NCBI GenBank assembly: GCA_903953145.1
Contig: CAJBIL010000272.1
Coordinates: 1 to 8,221 of the forward strand
Length of the DNA stretch: 8,221 nucleotides
Direction: 5' to 3'
Source of the DNA: an uncultured beta proteobacterium
Lineage (GTDB): Bacteria; Pseudomonadota; Gammaproteobacteria; Burkholderiales; Rhodocyclaceae
The position numbers and the translations under genes were made by a program. Below, piece after piece: positions 1 to 6,050 of the stretch. Under the pieces are notes generated by a model. The model saw only the letters and a list, made by a program, of their open reading frames with translations, was not told where the DNA came from and did not search any database. The first letter of the stretch is position 1; each line of letters begins with the position of its first letter.

Positions 1-647
1 GTAAAAAGATCGGGGCCGTGATAGCCAGCGGCTCTAATACGAAACATCAGGTAGCCCCCGATGTCGCTGTGATGTAATGGTTCGAGCACGAAATTGTGGG
101 TGATCCGCTCCTTGAGTTGTCGCATGTTCATCTCGTTCAGGCGGTCATCAAGTTCGGGTTGGCCGAACAGGACAATGTGCAGAAGTTTGTGCCGGTTGGA
201 TTCCAGATTGGAAAGCAGACGAATTTCTTCGAGCGTTTCCGGCGGCATGGCGTGGGCTTCGTCGATCAGGACAACAACCTGTCGGCCGGTGGCATAAATT
301 TCCAGCAGTCGCTCCTGCAAGGTGCGCAACAGAAGGTGGATGCGGCCTTCGGGCAGGGGGGCATCAATTTCTTCAGCAATCGCGTAGAGAATTTCGTCAC
401 GAGATAGCGATGGATTTGCCAGATAGACCGTTTCAACCTGCTCGGGGAGTTTTTCAAGCAGCATGCGGCAGAGCATGGTTTTCCCGCTGCCGACTTCGCC
501 TGTGACTTTGACGATGCCTTCATCGTGAGTGATTGCGTAAATCAGCGCTTCCAGGGTGGCGCCACGGTTGGCGCCAGCAAAGAAAAATTCGGTGTGCGGC
601 GTAATGCGAAATGGTGCCTCGCGCAGTCCGAAATGTTCAAGATACAT
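1..647 (-). CDS. ExeA/MshM-like AAA ATPase, partial (3' end outside window)
   Basis: The minus strand is open from an ATG at 647-645 to the left edge, giving 215 codons without a stop; the C-terminus lies outside the window. The protein begins MYLEHFGLREAPF, the usual opening of ExeA/GspA/MshM-type ATPases. A Walker A motif (GEVGSGKT) lies at residues 50-57 and a Walker B motif (VVVLIDEAH) at 124-132. A sensor-like strand (HIVLFGQPEL) follows at 157-166 and a conserved RQLKERI segment at 176-182. The start is supported by AAGGAG five bases upstream, within the last codons of the preceding regulator gene, and by the shared TGATG stop/start. Family members work in type II secretion (ExeA inserts the ExeD secretin), MSHA pilus assembly or XrtA/PEP-CTERM polysaccharide loci, usually energising envelope assembly at the inner membrane. 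Which of these applies here cannot be decided without the sequence further left. Family assignment is confident; the specific role is not. Confidence 0.88.
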   Translation of the reverse strand, partial: MYLEHFGLREAPFRITPHTEFFFAGANRGATLEALIYAITHDEGIVKVTGEVGSGKTMLCRMLLEKLPEQVETVYLANPSLSRDEILYAIAEEIDAPLPEGRIHLLLRTLQERLLEIYATGRQVVVLIDEAHAMPPETLEEIRLLSNLESNRHKLLHIVLFGQPELDDRLNEMNMRQLKERITHNFVLEPLHHSDIGGYLMFRIRAAGYHGPDLF

Positions 648-2140
648 CACTGCTCCTTGGCAAAGGATTCCATGCGGTTGTAGAGCGTTGTCCGGTTGAT
701 GCCGAGCAGGCGTGCGGCCTGGCTGACATTGCCGTGAGCCAGCTTGAGCGCGGCATCGATGAAGGTTCGCTCTGTTTCGTTAAGCATGCGGTCAAGATCA
801 AAAGGTGCCGGGTGTTGCAGGCGCTGGAGCGCATTATCTACGACAGCATCAAGAGAAGCTTTAGCTGTCGTCTCAATCATTACATCGGCTGGTCGCGCAC
901 TATTGGCCGGATGGCTTGCCAGCACTGGGCTTTCGTCTTCCAGGTCCAGTTCTGTTTCTAGCTCTGAGAACGAAACCGCTTGGCCGGGGTGCTTGGCTGT
1001 TAGCCGGATTACGATATTGCGAAGTTCCCGAACATTGCCGGGGAAACCATAGCAGGTCCAGAGTTTCTGTGCCTCTTCATCAAATGAAAACGGTGCTTGC
1101 TGAGTTTGAGTTGCGTAGATCTGACGAAAATGCGTAAGCAACAACAGTTTATCGTCGCCCATGTCCCGCAATGGCGGCACACTGATCGAAAAAACGGATA
1201 AGCGGTGGTAAAGATCAGCACGAAAATTCCCTGTACGAACTTCTTTGCGTAGATCGCGATTGGTGGCTGCAACGATACGCGCCTGGCTAACGCGCTTCTG
1301 CGTCTCGCCGACGCGTTGATACTCGCCATTTTCGAGTACGCGCAGTAATTTCGCCTGGAGTTCAAGCGGTAACTCGCCGATTTCATCGAGGAATAACGTA
1401 CCGTCGGCAGCATCTTCAAAATAGCCTGATTTTGAAGCTGTGGCACCGGTGAATGCGCCTTTTGCGTAACCAAAAAGTGTTGGTTCAACAAGATTGGGCG
1501 AGATGGCAGCACAATTAAGCGCCATGAAAGGTTTGCTGTTCCGTTTTGTTTCATGGTGTAAACAGAAGCTGGCAATGATTTCCTTGCCACTGCCCGACTC
1601 GCCTTCAACGAGTACCGGAAAGGGGGAGTCTGCATATTGCTGGAGTTGTGCGCGTAGTTTTTGCATCGGCGGACTGTTGCCGATCAATGGCGATGCAGGG
1701 CGCTCCGCACGCTGTCGGGCATCCAGCGCACGAAAGGCCAGCGCGCGTAGCAGGATTGCTTGTAAATCAACCGGATTGCAGGGCTTGGCGACAAAATCTG
1801 TGGCCCCGAGCGTACGCGCGTGGCGCGCATTGCCTTCGTCACTTTGGCCGGAAAGGACAACAATCTTGATTTCTGGCGAGATCTTCAGCAAATCCGAGAT
1901 CAGCGCAAATCCTTCGTCTGGGCGGTGCGGCAAGGGCGGCAGGCCCAGGTCGACGAGCGCCAACTCGGGGGTGCGGCGCAGTTGTCTCAATAATTGCGCG
2001 CAATGCTGACGTGAGTGGCTGGTGATGACCTCAAAATTCGTGCTCATCGAGAAGCTCATCGTATCGGCGATCAGCGGGTCGTCGTCTACGATCAGTAGCA
2101 GTGGTTTTTCGGTAGATTGGAACTCGGGAAGGCTGGCCAT
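647..2140 (-). CDS. Sigma-54-dependent response regulator (REC-AAA+-Fis HTH), PrsR-like
   Basis: This 497-residue protein has the full architecture of an NtrC-type response regulator. The receiver domain spans about residues 13-135, with acidic-pocket aspartates D19-D21, probable phosphoacceptor D64, S97 and K119. The AAA+ sigma-54 interaction domain spans about 150-385, with Walker A GESGSGKE at 180-187, the sigma-54-contacting GAFTGA loop at 228-233 and Walker B TLFLDEIGE at 248-256. A Fis-type helix-turn-helix lies near 471-490. All residues needed for phosphorylation, ATP hydrolysis and sigma-54 contact appear present, so it should be a working activator. The receiver carries a DLGLPP stretch followed by an extended proline-rich loop before EGF, which recalls PrsR/PEP-CTERM-box regulators; that is a resemblance from memory, not a search result. 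No sensor kinase is in the window. The gene overlaps the downstream ExeA-like ATPase by one base and diverges from the mla operon. Targets are unknown; a downstream secretion, pilus or polysaccharide cluster is more likely than mla. Confidence 0.93.
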   Translation of the reverse strand: MASLPEFQSTEKPLLLIVDDDPLIADTMSFSMSTNFEVITSHSRQHCAQLLRQLRRTPELALVDLGLPPLPHRPDEGFALISDLLKISPEIKIVVLSGQSDEGNARHARTLGATDFVAKPCNPVDLQAILLRALAFRALDARQRAERPASPLIGNSPPMQKLRAQLQQYADSPFPVLVEGESGSGKEIIASFCLHHETKRNSKPFMALNCAAISPNLVEPTLFGYAKGAFTGATASKSGYFEDAADGTLFLDEIGELPLELQAKLLRVLENGEYQRVGETQKRVSQARIVAATNRDLRKEVRTGNFRADLYHRLSVFSISVPPLRDMGDDKLLLLTHFRQIYATQTQQAPFSFDEEAQKLWTCYGFPGNVRELRNIVIRLTAKHPGQAVSFSELETELDLEDESPVLASHPANSARPADVMIETTAKASLDAVVDNALQRLQHPAPFDLDRMLNETERTFIDAALKLAHGNVSQAARLLGINRTTLYNRMESFAKEQ

Positions 2141-2178
2141 GAATATGTTTCGTCGTTCCGCAAAAGTAGTCGCGACCT

Positions 2179-2187
2179 ATTATTCCA
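2179..2187 (-). promoter_or_regulatory. Candidate extended -10 promoter of the response regulator gene
   Basis: Read on the minus strand, the spacer contains TGG followed by AATAAT, a TGn extended -10 with five of six matches to TATAAT. It would start transcription about 30 bases upstream of the regulator ATG at 2140. No good -35 hexamer sits at the normal distance, which an extended -10 can tolerate. This is motif matching by eye in AT-rich DNA, so it remains tentative. Confidence 0.3.
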
Positions 2188-2209
2188 CAATTGTATAACG
2201 ACGTAATTA

Positions 2210-2241
2210 TTAACAGTTTATGGCATCGCATCGGGTATAAT
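2210..2241 (+). promoter_or_regulatory. Candidate sigma-70 promoter of the mla operon
   Basis: A perfect TATAAT lies at 2236-2241. The best -35 match, TTAACA at 2210-2215 (five of six), is 20 bases away, longer than the usual 16-18; hexamers at 17-base spacing match poorly. Transcription would begin near 2248, only about 7 bases before a possible TTG start at 2255 and about 25 bases before the GTG at 2273. If the promoter is real it therefore favours the GTG start for mlaF. The -10 is convincing, the -35 is not. Confidence 0.45.
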
Positions 2242-2272
2242 CGGCGGTCAATTTTTGTCACCGGACGCCTCT

Positions 2273-3085
2273 GTGTCAGCCGATAGCCTGGTTGAAATTA
2301 CCGATCTAAGTTTTGCTTATGATGATCGCCCGATCCTCAACGGAATCAACATGGAGATTCCCCGAGGCAAGGTTGTTGCGATCATGGGCGGCTCCGGTTG
2401 CGGGAAAACGACCTTACTGCGCCTGATTGGCGGGCAGTTGAAGCCTACGCGGGGCAAGGTTCTGGTCGAGGGTCGGGCGGTTGACCGGATGGGGCATGAT
2501 GAGTTGTACGCGCTACGTCGGCGTATGGGCATGCTTTTCCAGTTTGGCGCTTTATTCACCGATATCTCCGTCTTTGACAACGTCGCTTATCAGATGCGCG
2601 AGCATACCGATCTGCCAGAAGAGTTGATTCGTGATATGACGCTGATGAAGCTCAATGCAGTTGGTTTGCGTGGCGCGCACAACCTGATGCCGGGTGAGCT
2701 GTCGGGCGGCATGGCGCGTCGTGTCGCGCTGGCGCGAGCGATTGCACTTGATCCGATGTTGATCATGTACGACGAGCCTTTTACCGGACTTGATCCGATT
2801 TCGCTGGGCGTAATCGGGCAATTGATCCGCAAGCTCAATGATGCGCTGGGCGCAACCTCGATCATGGTGACGCACGACATCCACGAGTCTTTGCTGATCG
2901 TTGATTATATTTTTTTCATGTCGGGCGGCCGGGTTGTCGCGCAAGGGACGCCGGACGAAATTCGTGCTTCCAAAGATCCTTTTGTCCATCAGTTCGTCTG
3001 CGCTGAAGCCGACGGCCCGGTGCCTTTCCACTACCCGGCAAGCCCGTTTGACAAGGATTTGCTGCGCGGAGGGGCGCATGGCTAG
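2273..3085 (+). CDS. mlaF: MlaF, phospholipid ABC transporter ATP-binding subunit
   Basis: This is the cytoplasmic ATPase of the MlaFEDB complex, which powers phospholipid movement between the inner membrane and the periplasmic carrier MlaC to keep outer-membrane asymmetry. Counting from the GTG at 2273 (270 residues), Walker A GGSGCGKT is at 39-46 and the Q-loop glutamine at 90 within LFQFGALF. The signature LSGGM is at 143-147, Walker B LIMYDE at 163-168 and the switch histidine at 201 (VTHD). The LFQFGALF and LSGGMARR wording is typical of MlaF and MCE-system ATPases. The start is uncertain. An in-frame TTG at 2255 would add six residues and has GGCGG upstream, but it lies almost on the predicted transcription start; the GTG has only a weak ribosome site. 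The gene opens the operon, and its end overlaps mlaE by 8 bases. Confidence 0.95.
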   Translation: MSADSLVEITDLSFAYDDRPILNGINMEIPRGKVVAIMGGSGCGKTTLLRLIGGQLKPTRGKVLVEGRAVDRMGHDELYALRRRMGMLFQFGALFTDISVFDNVAYQMREHTDLPEELIRDMTLMKLNAVGLRGAHNLMPGELSGGMARRVALARAIALDPMLIMYDEPFTGLDPISLGVIGQLIRKLNDALGATSIMVTHDIHESLLIVDYIFFMSGGRVVAQGTPDEIRASKDPFVHQFVCAEADGPVPFHYPASPFDKDLLRGGAHG

Positions 3086-3872
3086 ACGAATTCTCGAGGT
3101 GGTTGCCGGCTTGGGGCATCGGGTTAACGAAAAATTGCAGCGCATGGGCTTTGCTGCGCGTTTTTTTGTGATGTTGCTTGTTTATTCAGGGCAGTCTTTC
3201 CGGCGCTTGCATTTGACGATCCGGGAAGTCTATTTCTCCGGTGTTTTGTCGCTGTTGATTATTCTCGTGTCAGGGCTGTTTGTCGGCCTGGTTCTGGGTT
3301 TGCAGGGTTACGAAACGCTCCAGCGCTATGGTTCTTCTGAGGCGCTCGGCATTCTCGTGGCACTGTCGCTGACGCGTGAGCTTGGTCCGGTCGTGGCCGG
3401 TCTGCTCTTTGCATCGCGCGCCGGTTCGTCCATTACGGCCGAAATTGGTCTGATGAAGGCTACGGAGCAACTCAAGGCGATGGACATGATGGCCGTTAAT
3501 CCGATTGCCCGTGTTGTCGCACCGCGGTTCTGGGGGGGCGTGATTTCAATGCCTTTGCTGGCTGCCATGTTTTCGGCGATGGGGATTTTTGGCGGTTATT
3601 TGATCGGCGTTGTTTTCATTGGCGTCGATGAAGGCGCCTTCTGGTCACAAATGCAGGCCTCGGTTGATTTCCGTAACGACGTCTGGAATGGTGTGATCAA
3701 GAGCTTCGTATTCGGTGTTGCAGTTTCGCTGATTGCTGTTTTTGAGGGCTATGACTCGGTACCGACCGCAGAGGGCGTTTCACGCGCCATCACGCGAACG
3801 GTTGTTAATTCAGCGTTGGCCATTCTGGCGCTGGACTTTGTTTTGACCTCCTTCATGTTCCGGGGGCTTTGA
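3078..3872 (+). CDS. mlaE: MlaE, phospholipid ABC transporter permease
   Basis: This is the integral inner-membrane permease of the MlaFEDB complex, a 264-residue protein of the MlaE/YrbE/TGD1 family. An N-terminal amphipathic region (about residues 1-45) is followed by hydrophobic segments near 55-75, 90-112, 150-175, 205-225 and 240-260. The family core reads LSLTRELGPVVAGLLFASRAGS at about 96-117 in spirit, with the coupling-helix segment AEIGLMKATEQL at 121-132 that contacts MlaF. The late FEGYDSVPTAEGV and TRTVVNSALAIL stretches also match the family. The ATG at 3078 is chosen because GGAGGGG lies a few bases upstream and the resulting length is normal. It overlaps the end of mlaF by 8 bases, and its TGA shares a base with the mlaD ATG, so the three genes are probably translated in a coupled way. 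Confidence 0.96.
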   Translation: MARRILEVVAGLGHRVNEKLQRMGFAARFFVMLLVYSGQSFRRLHLTIREVYFSGVLSLLIILVSGLFVGLVLGLQGYETLQRYGSSEALGILVALSLTRELGPVVAGLLFASRAGSSITAEIGLMKATEQLKAMDMMAVNPIARVVAPRFWGGVISMPLLAAMFSAMGIFGGYLIGVVFIGVDEGAFWSQMQASVDFRNDVWNGVIKSFVFGVAVSLIAVFEGYDSVPTAEGVSRAITRTVVNSALAILALDFVLTSFMFRGL

Positions 3873-4342
3873 TGAATCGTAAGTTGCTTGATCTATGGGT
3901 CGGTGTTTTTGTTGTCATCGGCATTGCTGCACTGTTGTTTTTGGCACTAAAGGTTGGGAATCTCTCAGCCTCCAACTTCCTTGAGACTTATCCACTGACT
4001 GCCAAGTTTGATAATATCGGTGGCCTGAAGGTGCGTGGCCCGGTAAAAAGTGCCGGTGTGGTTGTGGGGCGGGTGTCGGATGTCCGTTTTGACCCGCAGA
4101 CTTACGAAGCTGTTGTCACTTTCAATATTGATGCCCGTTACAAGTTCCCGAAAGATACCTTTGCGTCGATTCTGACCGCTGGTTTGCTGGGTGAGCAGTA
4201 CATCGGCCTTGATGCGGGTGGCGATGAGAAAATGCTGAAAAGCGGCGATGTAATCGCCAAAACGCAATCGGCTGTTGTGCTGGAAAAACTGATCAGTCAG
4301 TTCCTCTTCAGCAAGGCATCCGAAGGACCGGAGAAGAAATAG
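3872..4342 (+). CDS. mlaD: MlaD, MCE-domain phospholipid-binding subunit
   Basis: MlaD sits in the inner membrane with its MCE domain in the periplasm; in the known complex six copies form a ring that passes lipid between MlaE and MlaC. The 156-residue protein has one N-terminal signal-anchor helix (about residues 9-28, WVGVFVVIGIAALLFLALKV). A single MCE domain follows at about 40-118, with the family segments FDNIGGLKVRGPVKSAGVVVG and ILTAGLLGEQYIGL, the latter near the hydrophobic pore loop. The C-terminal tail (VVLEKLISQFLFSK, then charged residues) is short, as expected for MlaD and unlike long multi-MCE proteins such as PqiB or YebT. The ATG at 3872 overlaps the mlaE TGA as TGATG. A TTG one codon earlier is possible but less likely. 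Confidence 0.96.
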   Translation: MNRKLLDLWVGVFVVIGIAALLFLALKVGNLSASNFLETYPLTAKFDNIGGLKVRGPVKSAGVVVGRVSDVRFDPQTYEAVVTFNIDARYKFPKDTFASILTAGLLGEQYIGLDAGGDEKMLKSGDVIAKTQSAVVLEKLISQFLFSKASEGPEKK

Positions 4343-4343
4343 G

Positions 4344-5057
4344 ATGAAAGCCCCATTCATGAAAATGCACATCGTAAAGCGCGTTTTGCCGCTGTTTGTT
4401 GCCGCCATTGTCAGTGGTTGCGCAACAACTGCGAACAACCCGAAAGACCCTTACGAGGGTTTTAACCGTGCGATGTTCGCCGTGAATGAAGGCCTTGATG
4501 TAGTGATCAAGCCGGTTGCTGAAGTCTACGATGCCGGGCCGCTACCAGTGAAGGCCGGTGTGGGCAATTTCTTCGGCAATATTTTTGATGTCTGGACGGC
4601 ACTGAATAATCTCGCACAGGGCAAGGGCGAGCAGGGGTTCTCGGATATTGGCCGGGTTCTGATCAACACCACGATTGGTATCGGCGGTACGTTTGATGTT
4701 GCCAGTGAAATGGGGCTTGAAAAGCACGCAGAAGACTTTGGTCAGACGATGGCCGTCTGGGGTGTTGGCGATGGCCCCTATTTTTACTGGCCGATTATCG
4801 GGCCGCGCACGACGCGGGATACCCTTGGCTGGGGCGTTGATACCTACTTGGACCCCGTCTGGCGCGTAAGTGATGTTCCAGTGCGCAACACCATGGTTGG
4901 CGTTCGCTTCGTTGATATGCGTGCCAGTTTGCTGGCGTCGGACAAGGTGGTGGAAGAGGCTGCCTTCGACAAGTACAACTACATTCGTGATGCCTACTTA
5001 CAGCATCGTCGCAGTGAAGTCTTCGATGGCAAACCGCCACGCGGCTCTGTTGATTGA
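4344..5057 (+). CDS. mlaA: MlaA (VacJ), outer-membrane phospholipid-removing lipoprotein
   Basis: MlaA is the outer-membrane component of the Mla pathway: it takes misplaced phospholipids from the outer leaflet and hands them to MlaC. The 237-residue protein starts with a basic stretch and a hydrophobic segment ending in a lipobox, VSGC, with the acylated cysteine at residue 26. The residue after it is alanine, not aspartate, consistent with Lol export to the outer membrane. Family hallmarks follow: DPYEGFNRAMFAVNEGLD near 35-52, NFFGNIFD, FSDIGRVLINTTIGIGG, and EDFGQTMAVWGVGDGPY with IIGPRTTRD. The ATG at 4344 has GGAGAAG seven bases upstream; ATGs at 4359 and 4365 would also leave a usable signal peptide. 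It begins one base after the mlaD stop. In E. coli mlaA is unlinked to the other mla genes, so its place here between mlaD and mlaC differs from that model. Confidence 0.96.
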   Translation: MKAPFMKMHIVKRVLPLFVAAIVSGCATTANNPKDPYEGFNRAMFAVNEGLDVVIKPVAEVYDAGPLPVKAGVGNFFGNIFDVWTALNNLAQGKGEQGFSDIGRVLINTTIGIGGTFDVASEMGLEKHAEDFGQTMAVWGVGDGPYFYWPIIGPRTTRDTLGWGVDTYLDPVWRVSDVPVRNTMVGVRFVDMRASLLASDKVVEEAAFDKYNYIRDAYLQHRRSEVFDGKPPRGSVD

Positions 5058-5110
5058 TTTTCTTGCATCCAGCTGTACCAAGACATTACGATAATTACCG
5101 AGAGATTTTC

Positions 5111-5725
5111 ATGAAGTTTGTGCTTGCCTTTTTGTTGGCTTTTTTTGTTGCGAATGGCGCTGTTTTTGCCCAGGAGAGCGGCCCGGATGCCTTGGTGAAA
5201 AAAATCACTGATGATGTTTTGACGGTGGTTCGCCAGGATAAGGATATTCAGAACGGCAACACGAAAAAAGCGATTGAACTGGTTGAGGCAAAAGTGTTAC
5301 CGCACTTTAATTTCCAGCATATGACCGCTTTGGCGATGGGACGTGAGTGGGCCAAGACGTCGCCGGAGCAGAAAAAACGTTTGTCCGAAGAGTTCAGAAC
5401 CTTGCTGGTTCGTACTTATTCCAATTCGCTGACGGCTTACAAGAATCAGACAGTAAATTACAAGCCGACCAAGGCGGGTGCAGAAGAAGTCGACGTGCTG
5501 GTAAGAACCGAGATCATCCAGCCTGGTAACAAGCCGGTTCAGCTTGATTACGCGCTGGAAAAAGTGGGTGATGCATGGAAGGTTTACGATGTGGTGGTTG
5601 CCGGTATCAGCCTGGTCACTAATTACCGGGATACTTTTACTCAGGAAGTTCGCGCCAATGGCGTTGATGGCCTGATCCTGATGCTTGTCAATAAGAACAA
5701 GCAACTTGAAACCGGTAAAAAATGA
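5111..5725 (+). CDS. mlaC: MlaC, periplasmic phospholipid-binding shuttle
   Basis: MlaC is the soluble periplasmic carrier that moves phospholipid between MlaA at the outer membrane and MlaFEDB at the inner membrane. The 204-residue protein starts with a clear Sec signal peptide (MKFVLAFLLAFFVANG) and a likely signal peptidase I cut after AVFA, between residues 20 and 21. The mature part matches the MlaC/Ttg2D family: an early ALVKKITDDVL helix, LPHFNFQHMTALAMGREW, then SPEQKKRLSEEFRTLLVRTYSNSL and a C-terminal region containing DAWKVYDVVVAGISLVTNYR. The ATG at 5111 is preferred to an upstream in-frame codon at 5054 because it begins the signal peptide exactly and has GAGAG about six bases upstream. 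A 53-base spacer separates it from mlaA, the longest gap in the operon. Its TGA overlaps the mlaB ATG by four bases (ATGA). Confidence 0.96.
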   Translation: MKFVLAFLLAFFVANGAVFAQESGPDALVKKITDDVLTVVRQDKDIQNGNTKKAIELVEAKVLPHFNFQHMTALAMGREWAKTSPEQKKRLSEEFRTLLVRTYSNSLTAYKNQTVNYKPTKAGAEEVDVLVRTEIIQPGNKPVQLDYALEKVGDAWKVYDVVVAGISLVTNYRDTFTQEVRANGVDGLILMLVNKNKQLETGKK

Positions 5726-6015
5726 TCGAACAGTCGGGCGCCAGCCTGTGCGTCACTGTCCCGATGCTGATCGCAAACGCCAGTTCTCTGCTTGATGCGG
5801 GGCGTGGATGCATTAAGGCGGCTCCCCGGACGGGTGAAGTGTTGTTCGATCTCTCTGCGGTAGGCGAAGCCGATTCTTCTGCTTTAACGGTTGCTTTTGC
5901 GTGGCTTCGCACTGCGCGCGAATCTGGAATAACGTTGCGCTTCTCTCACCCCCCGGCGAGCATGATCAGTCTGGCCGAGCTTTACGGCGTTTCCGATTTT
6001 CTCCCGCTCGCCTGA
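5722..6015 (+). CDS. mlaB: MlaB, STAS-domain subunit of the Mla ABC transporter
   Basis: MlaB is the small cytoplasmic STAS protein that binds MlaF and stabilises or activates the ABC complex. The 97-residue protein is a single STAS domain. It has an N-terminal strand pair (LCVTVPMLIANASSLLDAG), a central strand GEVLFDLSAVGEADSSAL, with DSSAL at 51-55 at the position where STAS proteins carry the conserved D-S-S/T motif, and a helix (TVAFAWLRTARESG). It closes with a short strand and helix (ITLRF, then MISLAELYGVSDFLPLA). MlaB proteins diverge strongly, so the call rests on the STAS pattern plus position after mlaC. It begins within the mlaC stop (ATGA overlap). The stop codon lies in the loop of a 7-bp hairpin. 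Confidence 0.92.
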   Translation: MIEQSGASLCVTVPMLIANASSLLDAGRGCIKAAPRTGEVLFDLSAVGEADSSALTVAFAWLRTARESGITLRFSHPPASMISLAELYGVSDFLPLA

Positions 6016-6032
6016 CTGGCGAGCCCGGTTTT
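6006..6032 (+). terminator. Hairpin at the mlaB stop followed by a short T run; possible weak terminator or attenuator
   Basis: GCTCGCC at 6006-6012 pairs perfectly with GGCGAGC at 6018-6024 around a five-base loop (TGACT), giving a 7-bp GC-rich stem. Four thymines follow at 6029-6032 after a CCGG stretch. The T run is short and not directly next to the stem, so full termination is unlikely. Partial termination, 3'-end protection of a mla transcript or retuning of yadG expression are alternatives. It lies in the only non-overlapping gap between the mla block and yadG. Confidence 0.3.
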
Positions 6033-6050
6033 GCCTTGAGTTCGTGTGCC

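Noticed and set aside
94..407. Plus-strand open frames of 67 and 103 codons opposite the ATPase gene.
   Set aside because: They have no recognisable domain and lie antisense to a gene with clear Walker motifs. They are shadows of its codon structure.
2221..2235. TGGCA at 2221-2225 as the -24 element of a sigma-54 promoter for mla, which would make the neighbouring regulator its activator.
   Set aside because: At the required distance the -12 GC is missing: the sequence there is GG (2234-2235). A TATAAT follows directly, so a sigma-70 promoter explains the site better.
2901..3077. N-terminal extension of MlaE from an upstream ATG at 2901.
   Set aside because: It would overlap mlaF by 185 bases and give a protein about 59 residues longer than the family. 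The ATG at 3078 has a good ribosome site and the normal length.
5901..6050. N-terminal extension of the YadG-like ATPase from an ATG at 5901 within mlaB.
   Set aside because: The extra 50 residues have no family match and are mlaB read in another frame. The nucleotide-binding domain begins properly just after the ATG at 6051.
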